DNA of 64,000 nucleotides. It comes from Bacteroidales bacterium (GTDB lineage: Bacteria > Bacteroidota > Bacteroidia > Bacteroidales > Muribaculaceae). Positions 52,980 to 60,828 of this stretch are shown piece after piece; the first letter of the stretch is position 1, and every line of letters begins with the position of its first letter. The stretch is from positions 1-64,000 of the forward strand of contig JAAVFI010000079.1 in assembly GCA_014800815.1 (NCBI GenBank), given 5' to 3'. The position numbers were made by a program, and so were the translations under genes. The notes beneath the pieces are model-generated. The model saw only the letters and a list, made by a program, of their open reading frames with translations. It did no database searches and was not told where the DNA came from.

Positions 52980-55664
52980 ATGAACCTTAAACAATCTTTA
53001 CTCACTGCCGCGCTTGTATGCCTCTCGGCATCGGCTTATGCAGAGACCTACACTCTCTGGCCCTCACAGGAAGGCGCAACACAGATACCGTTCGAATTCA
53101 ACGGATGGTGGAATCTTGCTGTAGAGGATATCGACGGTACCATTAAGGGTTATCCCGCCGACCCTGCTTCTGATGCAGCTTCCAGCGGCTGGATGACTAC
53201 CGAAAACATGGAATTCGACTTCGCTCAGCTCGCTCCCCTCGACCTTACTTTCGACGCCAAGATTGAAGGCCCCGGTCAGTGGAACGTACGCCTTACAGCT
53301 GCCGACGGCGTTGAGTCGGACGTAACCGTAGCCGTACCCACCGACGGTGAATTCCATAAAGTACGCATCAACATACAGGATGAGTACCCCGCAGTTTACG
53401 CTAAGTGGCTTGCAGGCGGTGCTAACGGTAAGACCGTATTCACTTTCGCACTCTCCGGCACAGGCCTCGACGCCACCTCGGCAATCTATGTTGCCAACTG
53501 CAAATATGTAGATGCTATCGCACGCCCCGCACTCACTGCCGAGGCTGCCGATATCACCTCTACTTCGGCAAAACTCAACATCAACGCCTCTTTCCCCGAA
53601 GGCTACACCAACACTAAGGTGACAGTTAACGGCGAGACTGTGACCGGCAACGAAATCCTCCTCGAAAACCTCGCCGCTGCAACCGAATACAACTATCTCG
53701 TGGCTGCCGAAGGCGAATTCGAAGGCGAAACTGTAACCGTCTATACCAACGTATCTTTCCGCACCCTCCGCAACTACGATAAGAATGCATTTGTATGGTA
53801 CGGCACTACCGATATGGCCGGTTTCTATGCAGACTACAGCATCTCTTACGACTGGAAAACAAAAAAACTTACCGTAAACGCTGAAATCGTTACTGAAAAG
53901 GAAACTCCCGCAGCCGACCGCAACTTCCACATCTTCATCGGAGGTGACGAATGGCTCAAGCTCTACGATGACGGCACCGGAATCCTCACAGGTACCACCA
54001 CTTCTACTTTCGAAGAAGGTGCGGAAATCACCTGGGAATGGTATCTCCCCTATGCAGGCGGTGTATATCAGGAAGCCAACAAATATATTGTAGGCTCTGA
54101 AAACGAAGCTCCTCTCGCAATCCGCATCTCGGCTGCCGCTCAGAATGTAAGCTCCGACAGCGCCGAAATCACCTACACCGTTACTGCTCCCGACGCAAAC
54201 TACAAGGTTTACTACCGTCTCGCCTACGGTGAAGCTGTAGAAGCTACCTCGAACCCCATTGTTCTCACAGGTCTTGCAGAAAGAACTGAATATACTTACG
54301 AAGTTTACGCAGTATATACCGCCGGCGACGAAGAAATCACCGCGCATCCCGCAACCGTTACCTTCAAGACCACTGCAGAAGGTGCTGTAGACCTCGTGTA
54401 CGCCGACCTCTACGCGGCTGAATTCAAAAACGCATTCCTCATTGGTGAAGACGAGTCGATGCGCCGCTCTATCTTCGTAACCCTCCCTTGGCAGGTTGTT
54501 TACAAGGCCGACGGCACTGCTGTTTACTCTGTAGACCTCTCTGCTGTTGAAAACGTTGTAGGTCTTGTTCCCCAGATTTACTGGAACGGCTTCCAAAATC
54601 TTACCAAGAACGCTTCTACAGGCCTCTATGAATACGACTTCGGTGCTCAGGAACTCGACGCCGTGACTGCTATCTCTCACTACTTCGCATACTCAGGCGG
54701 TGTAGTAGACTCCCGTACACCCTATACAAACTGGGGTATGGAGAAAGAAGCTCCCTCAATTGGCAAAATGGCAAGCCTTACTCTCTCTGCTTCTGCCGAA
54801 TCAGCACTGCTCGGCGACAAGATTCTCCTCACAGTAGTCGCTAAAGACGAAAATGGCAACATTCTCCCTGCCGACGATGTAGTCTTCACCGAAGAAGATG
54901 CTGAAGATACATTCGACGGCAACACCGTGACAATGACAGGTAAAAAGGGCGAACGCACAATCGTGGCTACATGCGGCGAATTCTCTGCATGGGTTAAAGT
55001 TCTGGTAATCGCTTCTGCTGATGCCAAGAACGTTGCTGCCGGCCTCCTCGGATACTCCGACCTCAACATTCAGGCAGGTACTGTCGAAAACGTAACTGAC
55101 GCCGACCGCAACTCTCAGCTCGAATGGGCTTGTGGCGAAACTGAAGATCACTACTTCATCCTCGACCTCGGCGAAGGTGCCGAAGGCGCAGGCTACTACA
55201 TCGAAGGTCTCGACGTTTACTTCGAAGGTGCTTATGCTACAGAGTTTACCGTAACACTTTCTTCCGCTGCTCCGGCCGAAATCGCAGCAATGTCATCGCC
55301 CAACCAAAGCACAGTGCGTGCAGCCCGCCGCGCAGCTGCTGCCGACGACGTAGTGTTCACCAACACCAAAAACGACACCCAGCACTACTTCACTCAGGAG
55401 CCCGAAGGCTCACACCGCTATGTAGCCCTCCGCACTACCAAGGCTCTCAACACCGGCTGGGGTATCAAGCTCCGCGACCTCAAGGTTTACGCTACCGAGC
55501 AAGCTCCCATTCCTACCGGTGTAGACGCTGTCGCTGCTGATGCTGCCGATGCCACCGCTCCCGTAGAATTCTTCGACCTCAACGGCCGTCGCATCGAAAA
55601 TCCCGCTACCGGCATCTACATCCGCCGTCAGGGCTCAACCGTATCTAAGGTATTCATAAAATAA
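52980..55664 (+). CDS. Large multidomain secreted protein with FN3-like domains, possible surface adhesin
   Basis: This 894-residue protein has a signal peptide (MNLKQSLLTAALVCLSASAYA). By eye the domains are an N-terminal beta-sandwich (~22-175), two fibronectin-III-like domains (~178-262 and ~385-470, each with a TEYxYxV strand), SusE/F-like strands between and after them (FHIFIGGDEWLKLYDDGTG, FKNAFLIGEDESM), a bacterial Ig-like domain (~600-680), and a discoidin-like domain (~690-850, QLEWACGETEDHYFILDLGE). The last ~35 residues are a sorting-type tail (VEFFDLNGRRIENPATGIY). It has no catalytic motif. As the last gene of the glucan operon it is likely a surface binding protein, the SusE/F-like part of a system lacking SusC/D. 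Confidence 0.65.
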   Translation: MNLKQSLLTAALVCLSASAYAETYTLWPSQEGATQIPFEFNGWWNLAVEDIDGTIKGYPADPASDAASSGWMTTENMEFDFAQLAPLDLTFDAKIEGPGQWNVRLTAADGVESDVTVAVPTDGEFHKVRINIQDEYPAVYAKWLAGGANGKTVFTFALSGTGLDATSAIYVANCKYVDAIARPALTAEAADITSTSAKLNINASFPEGYTNTKVTVNGETVTGNEILLENLAAATEYNYLVAAEGEFEGETVTVYTNVSFRTLRNYDKNAFVWYGTTDMAGFYADYSISYDWKTKKLTVNAEIVTEKETPAADRNFHIFIGGDEWLKLYDDGTGILTGTTTSTFEEGAEITWEWYLPYAGGVYQEANKYIVGSENEAPLAIRISAAAQNVSSDSAEITYTVTAPDANYKVYYRLAYGEAVEATSNPIVLTGLAERTEYTYEVYAVYTAGDEEITAHPATVTFKTTAEGAVDLVYADLYAAEFKNAFLIGEDESMRRSIFVTLPWQVVYKADGTAVYSVDLSAVENVVGLVPQIYWNGFQNLTKNASTGLYEYDFGAQELDAVTAISHYFAYSGGVVDSRTPYTNWGMEKEAPSIGKMASLTLSASAESALLGDKILLTVVAKDENGNILPADDVVFTEEDAEDTFDGNTVTMTGKKGERTIVATCGEFSAWVKVLVIASADAKNVAAGLLGYSDLNIQAGTVENVTDADRNSQLEWACGETEDHYFILDLGEGAEGAGYYIEGLDVYFEGAYATEFTVTLSSAAPAEIAAMSSPNQSTVRAARRAAAADDVVFTNTKNDTQHYFTQEPEGSHRYVALRTTKALNTGWGIKLRDLKVYATEQAPIPTGVDAVAADAADATAPVEFFDLNGRRIENPATGIYIRRQGSTVSKVFIK

Positions 55665-55706
55665 GATTGTTTGGTGGCCGCAAGGCCCCAGGGTTCTTCA
55701 ATCGAT

Positions 55707-55732
55707 GAGGGCGTGCCGCAAGGCACGCCCTC
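55707..55732 (+). terminator. Terminator of the beta-glucan operon
   Basis: GAGGGCGTGCC (55707-55717), loop GCAA and GGCACGCCCTC (55722-55732) make a perfect 11-bp stem followed by TGTCTT, a weak T tract. Confidence 0.75.
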
Positions 55733-55825
55733 TGTCTTATAGGCCCTTTGTAGCAGACAGCAGATACAGCAATAATATTGAATACTGTGCAGCGTTATGT
55801 ATATACTTCATCAGGCCGCAAAGTA

Positions 55826-55857
55826 AATCAGGTACCCCGCAAGCGGGATACCTGATT
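55826..55857. terminator. Second hairpin, likely terminator of the convergent histidine kinase
   Basis: AATCAGGTACCCCGC (55826-55840) pairs with GCGGGATACCTGATT (55843-55857) with one G-T type mismatch. It lies between two convergent transcripts. T tracts are weak on both sides. Confidence 0.5.
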
Positions 55858-55903
55858 AAATGCTGTTGCCCTGTGTCGGGCTGCTTGTAGTAAGTGCTGT
55901 GCC

Positions 55904-57331
55904 TTATGCCTTGGGCAGTGTAAATGTGAAGCGGAGGCCGCCGGTCGGAGCGTTATCTACAGTCACGTCACCGTCCATTGCCTTGATGATTCTTCTCACG
56001 AGTGGAAGACCGAGACCCGAGCCGCCGTTCTTGCGTGCGCGGCCGCTGTCTACGCGGTAGAAGAGGTCGAAGAGGCGGCTGAGATGTTCGGGACTCACAC
56101 CCTCGCCGTTGTCGGCGAAAGTGAAGGTGTACATGCCGTCTTTCTCGCCGATGAGATTGAACGATATCATCGTACCGCCCGAGTATTTTGCGGCATTGTA
56201 CACAAGGTTGAGCAGGGCGTTGGTGAGCAGCGATTCATGGCCCTTCACCTTGCAGCCTTCGGGTATGTCGTAGCTGAACTTCAAGCTGTCGGCAATGTGT
56301 CCCAGTTCGATATCGCCGGCCATACGCGTCACCAGATCGTGCATGTCCACTTCCGACTTCTCGAGTTTGATTCCGCCCTCGGTGAGCTTCATCACCAGGC
56401 CGATGTCCTTCACAAGATGTGTCAGGCGGTCGATAGTCTGCTGGATACGCTGCATGAAGTTCTCACGCATCTCCCCTGGCATATCAGGGTTTTCGACTAT
56501 CGAGTCCACGTATCCTTTGATGATGCTTATAGGAGTCATGAGCTCGTGGCTTATATTCATGCTTATCTGTCGCTCATGATTTATCTTTTCCTGTTCGGCG
56601 GTAATCTTCTCGCTGTAGAGTCGCATCAGCTGCTTAGACACATCGCCGAGCTCATCGTTGGAGAAAGTGATATCCGACACATCCTCCGGCAGAGTATCGT
56701 TGGCTATATTATTGGCAAAGTCGCGGAGCACATACACATTGCGACACACTGCCGCAACACCAACAAAGGCGAGTACAGAAGTGAATATGCCAAGCAGAAT
56801 CACCACTATCCATATAGCAGGGTCGATGCTGAGAAACGACACAACCTCTCCCTGGTAGGGCAGGGCGGCAAGGGTGTAAATCTCGCCGTCGGCGCTCTTC
56901 TTGGAGCATATCATATTGATATCGTCGCCGGCAAGGAGGTCGCGAACTCGGGTATCTTCATTGTCGTCTATTAGCTTAAGGATGCCGGGATTCGGCTTAC
57001 CGTCAGTATCATACAGCTTAATAGTTTCGCCGGGATTGTCGGCCACCATTTCGCCGTTCTTGTTATATACGGTTATTCGCAGAGGGTCCAGAGTGGTCTT
57101 GTCGGTAAACAGCTGTATGAAGTCTACAGTATTCCTCAGATCCTCTCCACGCTCGTAAGCGTCAATCACAGTGTTATTGACGTTCAGTAATCGGTTTTCA
57201 AGATTCTGTCGCTGGCGGTTCTGTTCGTGTTTTACAAAGTAGCAAATCGTTATGCCTATTATCACCCACAGAACTCCCACTATCGGGAAAAAGAGCTTCC
57301 TGTGGAGTCGAGACATCTGGTTGTTTGACAT
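55904..57331 (-). CDS. Sensor histidine kinase, orphan
   Basis: This 475-residue kinase has two membrane helices (LFFPIVGVLWVIIGITICYF and WIVVILLGIFTSVLAFVGVA) around a ~130-residue extracytoplasmic domain. A HAMP linker, HisKA with MNISHELMTPISIIKGYVD, and a HATPase follow (LLNLVYNAAKYSGG, DNGEGVSPEHLSRLFDLFYR, GGSGLGLPLVRRII). The ATG at 57331 is chosen because MSNNQMSRLHRK leads directly into the first helix. The frame reaching 57439 would add a non-membrane N-terminus. No response regulator is adjacent. The nearest neighbours are the glucan operon (convergent) and the serine hydrolase (divergent). Confidence 0.87.
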   Translation of the reverse strand: MSNNQMSRLHRKLFFPIVGVLWVIIGITICYFVKHEQNRQRQNLENRLLNVNNTVIDAYERGEDLRNTVDFIQLFTDKTTLDPLRITVYNKNGEMVADNPGETIKLYDTDGKPNPGILKLIDDNEDTRVRDLLAGDDINMICSKKSADGEIYTLAALPYQGEVVSFLSIDPAIWIVVILLGIFTSVLAFVGVAAVCRNVYVLRDFANNIANDTLPEDVSDITFSNDELGDVSKQLMRLYSEKITAEQEKINHERQISMNISHELMTPISIIKGYVDSIVENPDMPGEMRENFMQRIQQTIDRLTHLVKDIGLVMKLTEGGIKLEKSEVDMHDLVTRMAGDIELGHIADSLKFSYDIPEGCKVKGHESLLTNALLNLVYNAAKYSGGTMISFNLIGEKDGMYTFTFADNGEGVSPEHLSRLFDLFYRVDSGRARKNGGSGLGLPLVRRIIKAMDGDVTVDNAPTGGLRFTFTLPKA

Positions 57332-57551
57332 TCTTGGGATACTGTTAGATAAGTATGCTTGTTCTGCCTGCAAAGATAGTGATTTTATCATGAAAAAATA
57401 AATATTCCGATGATTTTTAGTAAAATGGTTAACGCTCAATTACAGACGCGTTACACCTTTAACAATATTGATACAAATGCAACAATATATAATGAATGCA
57501 CTTTTTTATTGAAAAATACTTACCAATTTTGTATTGGAAATTTAATCACGA

Positions 57552-58757
57552 ATGAAGAAACGCAATCTTATAATATCGGCTTTAAGCCTCTGTTTTATCA
57601 TTATTCTATGCGAGTGTACGCGTAGAATAGAAGCGGCGGAGCCTGTAGATATATATGCCGGAGGACCGGTGACAGCTCCTCTCGATTCACTTTTCGGCGA
57701 TATATTCTCTTCCGACGGCCCCGGTGGAATAGTCATGGTACTCTCCGGCGACAGCATCCTCTACGAGCGTGCCTTCGGATACGCCGACATAAAGACGAAA
57801 GAACCGATCACCGACCGTACGGTGTTCAACTATGCCTCTCTGTCTAAATTTTTCTGTGCTACGGCTCTCCTGAAGCTCGCCGAGCAGGGAAAGGTTTCGA
57901 TCGACGACAGCCTGAGCATGTATTTCCCCGAATTCCCCGCCGAGCTCTTCGATAAAATCACGCTACGCCATATCCTTACCCACACATCCGGCCTGCCCGA
58001 CCTTCGCCCCCGCGACGAGTCGGAGTGGGACAAATACCTCCGCGAGCAGAAGTCGGTATTCGGGTTCTCGCGCGACTACCGCCTATACGGCACCGAAAAA
58101 GAGCATAGTCAGGTCTTCAAAATGCTTAAAAACCTCGAGTTCGAGCCCGGTACCACATACCAGCCTAACGACCCCGGATACGTACTCATTGCTCCTCTCG
58201 TAGAAAAAGTCACAGGCGAAGACTTCCAGAAATGGATGAATGAAAATATCTTCGAACCCGCCGGTATGTCCGACCAATTCTATATCCGTCCCGGATACAA
58301 TCCGCCCCACTCAGCCCACGGATACACCCTCGACGAGAACGGCGCATGGAAGGAATACGACTATGGCGAAGCCGAATTCTTCATCACGAAGGCCGACAGA
58401 GGCCTCTTCGGCTCAATGCACGACTTCCGCAACTGGATGAGAGCATTGGTCGACGGAAAAATCATCTCGAACGAATCACGCAGCGACATGTGTTCCGGCT
58501 CCATGGAACATTACTCGCCTCATACATACCTCGGGCTGGGCGTACTCATAGTCAAGAAGCCCGGACAGCCCACGAAGGCGTGTCATCGTCGCTCAAACGG
58601 CGGTTTTACCGCCGTAGAATCGTCGTGGCCCGAGATTGACCTTCACTATGTGATACTCTCAAACCGAAACGACTGGGACTACAGGGCCACTATCGAACAA
58701 GTGGACAGCATACTGCTGGACAAAATAATGATACAGCAAGATAGTTTACGCAAATAA
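57552..58757 (+). CDS. Beta-lactamase-fold serine hydrolase with altered second motif
   Basis: This 401-residue secreted protein has an N-terminal hydrophobic signal (LIISALSLCFIIILC). It belongs to the class C beta-lactamase/esterase superfamily. The nucleophile motif SLSK is at residues 96-99, followed by LRHILTHTSGLPDL. At the place of the usual Tyr-x-Asn motif the protein reads YQPNDPGY (203-210). In the gap-free alignment the tyrosine position is Pro205, with Tyr203 two residues earlier. The third motif region is CHRRSNGGF instead of HTG. Substrate unknown. The gene may be a shifted-active-site esterase/peptidase or a binding protein. Confidence 0.8.
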   Translation: MKKRNLIISALSLCFIIILCECTRRIEAAEPVDIYAGGPVTAPLDSLFGDIFSSDGPGGIVMVLSGDSILYERAFGYADIKTKEPITDRTVFNYASLSKFFCATALLKLAEQGKVSIDDSLSMYFPEFPAELFDKITLRHILTHTSGLPDLRPRDESEWDKYLREQKSVFGFSRDYRLYGTEKEHSQVFKMLKNLEFEPGTTYQPNDPGYVLIAPLVEKVTGEDFQKWMNENIFEPAGMSDQFYIRPGYNPPHSAHGYTLDENGAWKEYDYGEAEFFITKADRGLFGSMHDFRNWMRALVDGKIISNESRSDMCSGSMEHYSPHTYLGLGVLIVKKPGQPTKACHRRSNGGFTAVESSWPEIDLHYVILSNRNDWDYRATIEQVDSILLDKIMIQQDSLRK

Positions 58758-58819
58758 ATCTGATACGACTTATTTTTCATAGAATTATTTTAGTACAATA
58801 AGTGAATCATAGGTTAGAG

Positions 58820-58852
58820 TGCATTTGCCCGAGAGGGTAGATGCATTTTTTT
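58820..58852 (+). terminator. Terminator of the serine hydrolase gene
   Basis: TGCAT (58820-58824) and CCC (58828-58830) pair with GGG (58834-58836) and ATGCA (58841-58845), followed by seven T. Confidence 0.75.
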
Positions 58853-58870
58853 AGCCGAACTTGCTGAAAA

Positions 58871-58902
58871 TTTGGTAGTACGGGATAAAAACATTATCTT
58901 TG
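58871..58902 (+). promoter_or_regulatory. Promoter of rplS with 81-base leader
   Basis: TTTG (58871-58874), 20 bases and TATCTTTG (58895-58902) fit the consensus exactly. The leader to the ATG at 58984 is about 75 bases and contains a small hairpin GCAGG/CCTGC (58924-58941). Ribosomal protein leaders often autoregulate, but no known L19 leader structure is recognised. Confidence 0.75.
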
Positions 58903-58983
58903 CACCCGATTTCGTAATCTCTGGCAGGACAAGCAGCCTGCGAATATTGCGAGTAATGTTAACATTCTAAATCATTTTTATCA

Positions 58984-59343
58984 ATGGACTTGATTAAAAT
59001 TGCCGAAGAAGCCTTCGCTACAGGAAAACAGCATCCCGAATTCGGCCCCGGTGACACTATCACCGTTGCTTACCGTATCAAAGAAGGCAACAAGGAGCGT
59101 ATCCAGCAGTACCGTGGTGTGGTTATCCGCATCTCTGGTGAAGGCGCTAAGAAACGCTTCACTGTGCGCAAGATGAGCGACAACATCGGTGTTGAACGTA
59201 TCTTCCCCATCGAATCGCCCTTCATCGACTCTATCACCGTTAACAAATACGGTAAAGTTCGTCGCGCAAAACTCTACTACCTCCGTGCCCTCACCGGCAA
59301 GAAAGCTCGTATCAAAGAGCGTCGCGTAGTAGCCAAGAAGTAA
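58984..59343 (+). CDS. rplS: Ribosomal protein L19
   Basis: This 119-residue protein of the large subunit lies at the 30S-50S interface. The family core is clear: [59 protein letters not shown]. The basic C-terminus ([15 protein letters not shown]) is normal. It is monocistronic here, with a consensus promoter and a terminator. trmD, its usual neighbour in many bacteria, is 16 kb away. Confidence 0.97.
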   Translation: MDLIKIAEEAFATGKQHPEFGPGDTITVAYRIKEGNKERIQQYRGVVIRISGEGAKKRFTVRKMSDNIGVERIFPIESPFIDSITVNKYGKVRRAKLYYLRALTGKKARIKERRVVAKK

Positions 59344-59367
59344 TTTCACTTCGGCCAAAAAAAGATG

Positions 59368-59403
59368 AAAATGCTGTCGCAGAGTCTGCGGCGGCATTTT
59401 TTA
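59368..59403 (+). terminator. Terminator of rplS
   Basis: AAAATGC (59368-59374) pairs with GCATTTT (59394-59400) and the inner GTCGC/GCGGC continues the stem. T residues follow to 59403. Confidence 0.8.
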
Positions 59404-59423
59404 TGCCCGGGAATTCTCTGCAA

Positions 59424-59589
59424 TAAGTAAGTCATGTAAATTAGTTTATACCAAAATTTGAAGTAGTTATGAGTAAGATTCGTCCTTGCGAAGAAGGAGT
59501 TATGGGGCTCCATAATGACTGATGAACAAGCACGAAGATTACCTTAACTACTCAAAGGTTGATATAAACTAATTTTTATGACTTACTTA
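59424..59589. repeat. MITE-like element with 27-bp terminal inverted repeats
   Basis: TAAGTAAGTCAT..AAATTAG-type arms lie at 59424-59450 and, inverted, at 59563-59589. They match at 25 of 27 positions, differing only at the two central bases. The 112 bases between them hold no gene. Size, long terminal repeats and lack of coding capacity fit a miniature inverted-repeat element. A structured RNA is the alternative. No target-site duplication is evident. Confidence 0.6.
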
Positions 59590-59628
59590 CTCCCCGAATT
59601 ATGCAAGGAGCAACCATACATTTTGCCG

Positions 59629-59636
59629 TATCTTTG
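59629..59636 (+). promoter_or_regulatory. -7 element TATCTTTG for the metal efflux operon
   Basis: TATCTTTG lies 18 bases before the ATG at 59655. No TTTG is found at the -33 position, which fits a promoter needing an activator. Confidence 0.5.
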
Positions 59637-59654
59637 CACCAAAATCCCTTAACT

Positions 59655-60821
59655 ATGAAATCAATATCACGATATTTGCTGTATATAGCCGTGGCAGCTG
59701 TGGCCGCGGGATGTCATCATGAACATGACCACGACCATGATCACGACCACGGGCACGATCATGGCCATGAACACGCTCACGAAGCTGAGGCACCCGAGCA
59801 CAAGCACGAGCACCCCGGTATCATCGAGCTGCACGACCATGCCGCCGAGCGCTTCGGTGTGCGCCTCGATACTCTCCGCCCCGGCAATTTCAATACCGTA
59901 GTACGTGCCTCGGGCACAGTCACACAGGCTTCAGGTGAGCGCGGAACCGTTTCGGCACCCACGGCAGGTATCGTACGCTTCGCCCCCGGCATCTCTGCCG
60001 GCAGCGAGGTGGGCAAAGGCGCTGCCATTGCATATATCGACGGCACTTCGGTGTCGGGCGGCGACTCCAATGCCGCTGCCAAAGCGCGTCTGCAGGCCGC
60101 CGAGGCAGAACTCAAACGCGTCGAAGCACTCGCCGCAGAGCGTCTCGCCACCCAGGGCGAACTCATAGCCGCACGTGCCGAACTCGAGTCGGCCCGTGCA
60201 GCTTACTCTCCCGCCGCATCTTCCGGCCGTGCCACCGCACCCCTCGCCGGCGTAGTCACATCGCTGCTCGTCGACCCCGGAGCCTTCGTCGCAGTAGGCC
60301 AGCCCATTGCCACCATCGGAAAAGGCGGAGGCACAGTGCTGAGAGTCGACCTCCCCTCGCGCTATTTTGCCGAAGCACCCACATTTACCGACCTCGTGGC
60401 CGACTTCCCCGCCGGCGGCAGCCTCAGAATATCCGCTACCGGCGGCCGACGCCTCGGCTCCGCTCCCGCAGGCTCGCCCGAGAGCACAGGCGCATATATC
60501 CCCGTCTACTTCACAGCCCCCGCCGCCTCTGTTGCCGCAGGTACGCCCTTCACGGCCTACCTCATCGGCGCCGACCGCACGGGCGTGCTCTCCGTACCCC
60601 GCACAGCCCTCTCCGAACAGCAGGGACGCTTCTTCATATATCGTTTCGTCAAGCCCGAACACTTCGAAAAACTTCCCGTCGACGTGCTCTCTACCGACGG
60701 CGAACGTGCCGAGATAGCAGGTCTGCCCGAAGGCACCGTATATGTAGCCGACGGCGTAACGGCAGTGCGACTCGCCGAGACCTCGGCAGTAGCTCCTCAG
60801 GGTCACACTCATAACCATTGA
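59655..60821 (+). CDS. RND efflux periplasmic adaptor (CusB/CzcB type), His-rich
   Basis: This 388-residue adaptor links an inner-membrane RND pump to the outer-membrane channel. A lipoprotein signal (YLLYIAVAAVAAGC, lipid on Cys ~19) is followed by a striking metal-binding stretch of ~35 residues with over 15 histidines alternating with Asp and Glu. The barrel-sandwich hybrid (SGTVTQASGERGTVSAPTAG, PLAGVVTSLLVDPGAFVAVG) and a short helical hairpin follow. The C-terminal beta-barrel and membrane-proximal parts are present, and a second His-rich end (APQGHTHNH) closes it. The ATG at 59655 gives the lipobox. The pump gene starts 7 bases on. Likely ions are Cu, Zn, Co or Cd. Confidence 0.9.
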   Translation: MKSISRYLLYIAVAAVAAGCHHEHDHDHDHDHGHDHGHEHAHEAEAPEHKHEHPGIIELHDHAAERFGVRLDTLRPGNFNTVVRASGTVTQASGERGTVSAPTAGIVRFAPGISAGSEVGKGAAIAYIDGTSVSGGDSNAAAKARLQAAEAELKRVEALAAERLATQGELIAARAELESARAAYSPAASSGRATAPLAGVVTSLLVDPGAFVAVGQPIATIGKGGGTVLRVDLPSRYFAEAPTFTDLVADFPAGGSLRISATGGRRLGSAPAGSPESTGAYIPVYFTAPAASVAAGTPFTAYLIGADRTGVLSVPRTALSEQQGRFFIYRFVKPEHFEKLPVDVLSTDGERAEIAGLPEGTVYVADGVTAVRLAETSAVAPQGHTHNH

Positions 60822-60828
60822 TGCCGCC

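Noticed and set aside
53064-54680. 538-codon open frame on the minus strand
   Set aside because: Antisense to the large secreted protein at 52980-55664, cysteine- and glycine-rich translation without domains or promoter.
58903-58983. Known L19 leader riboregulator
   Set aside because: Only a weak 5-bp hairpin is seen in the leader; nothing matches a structure I can name.
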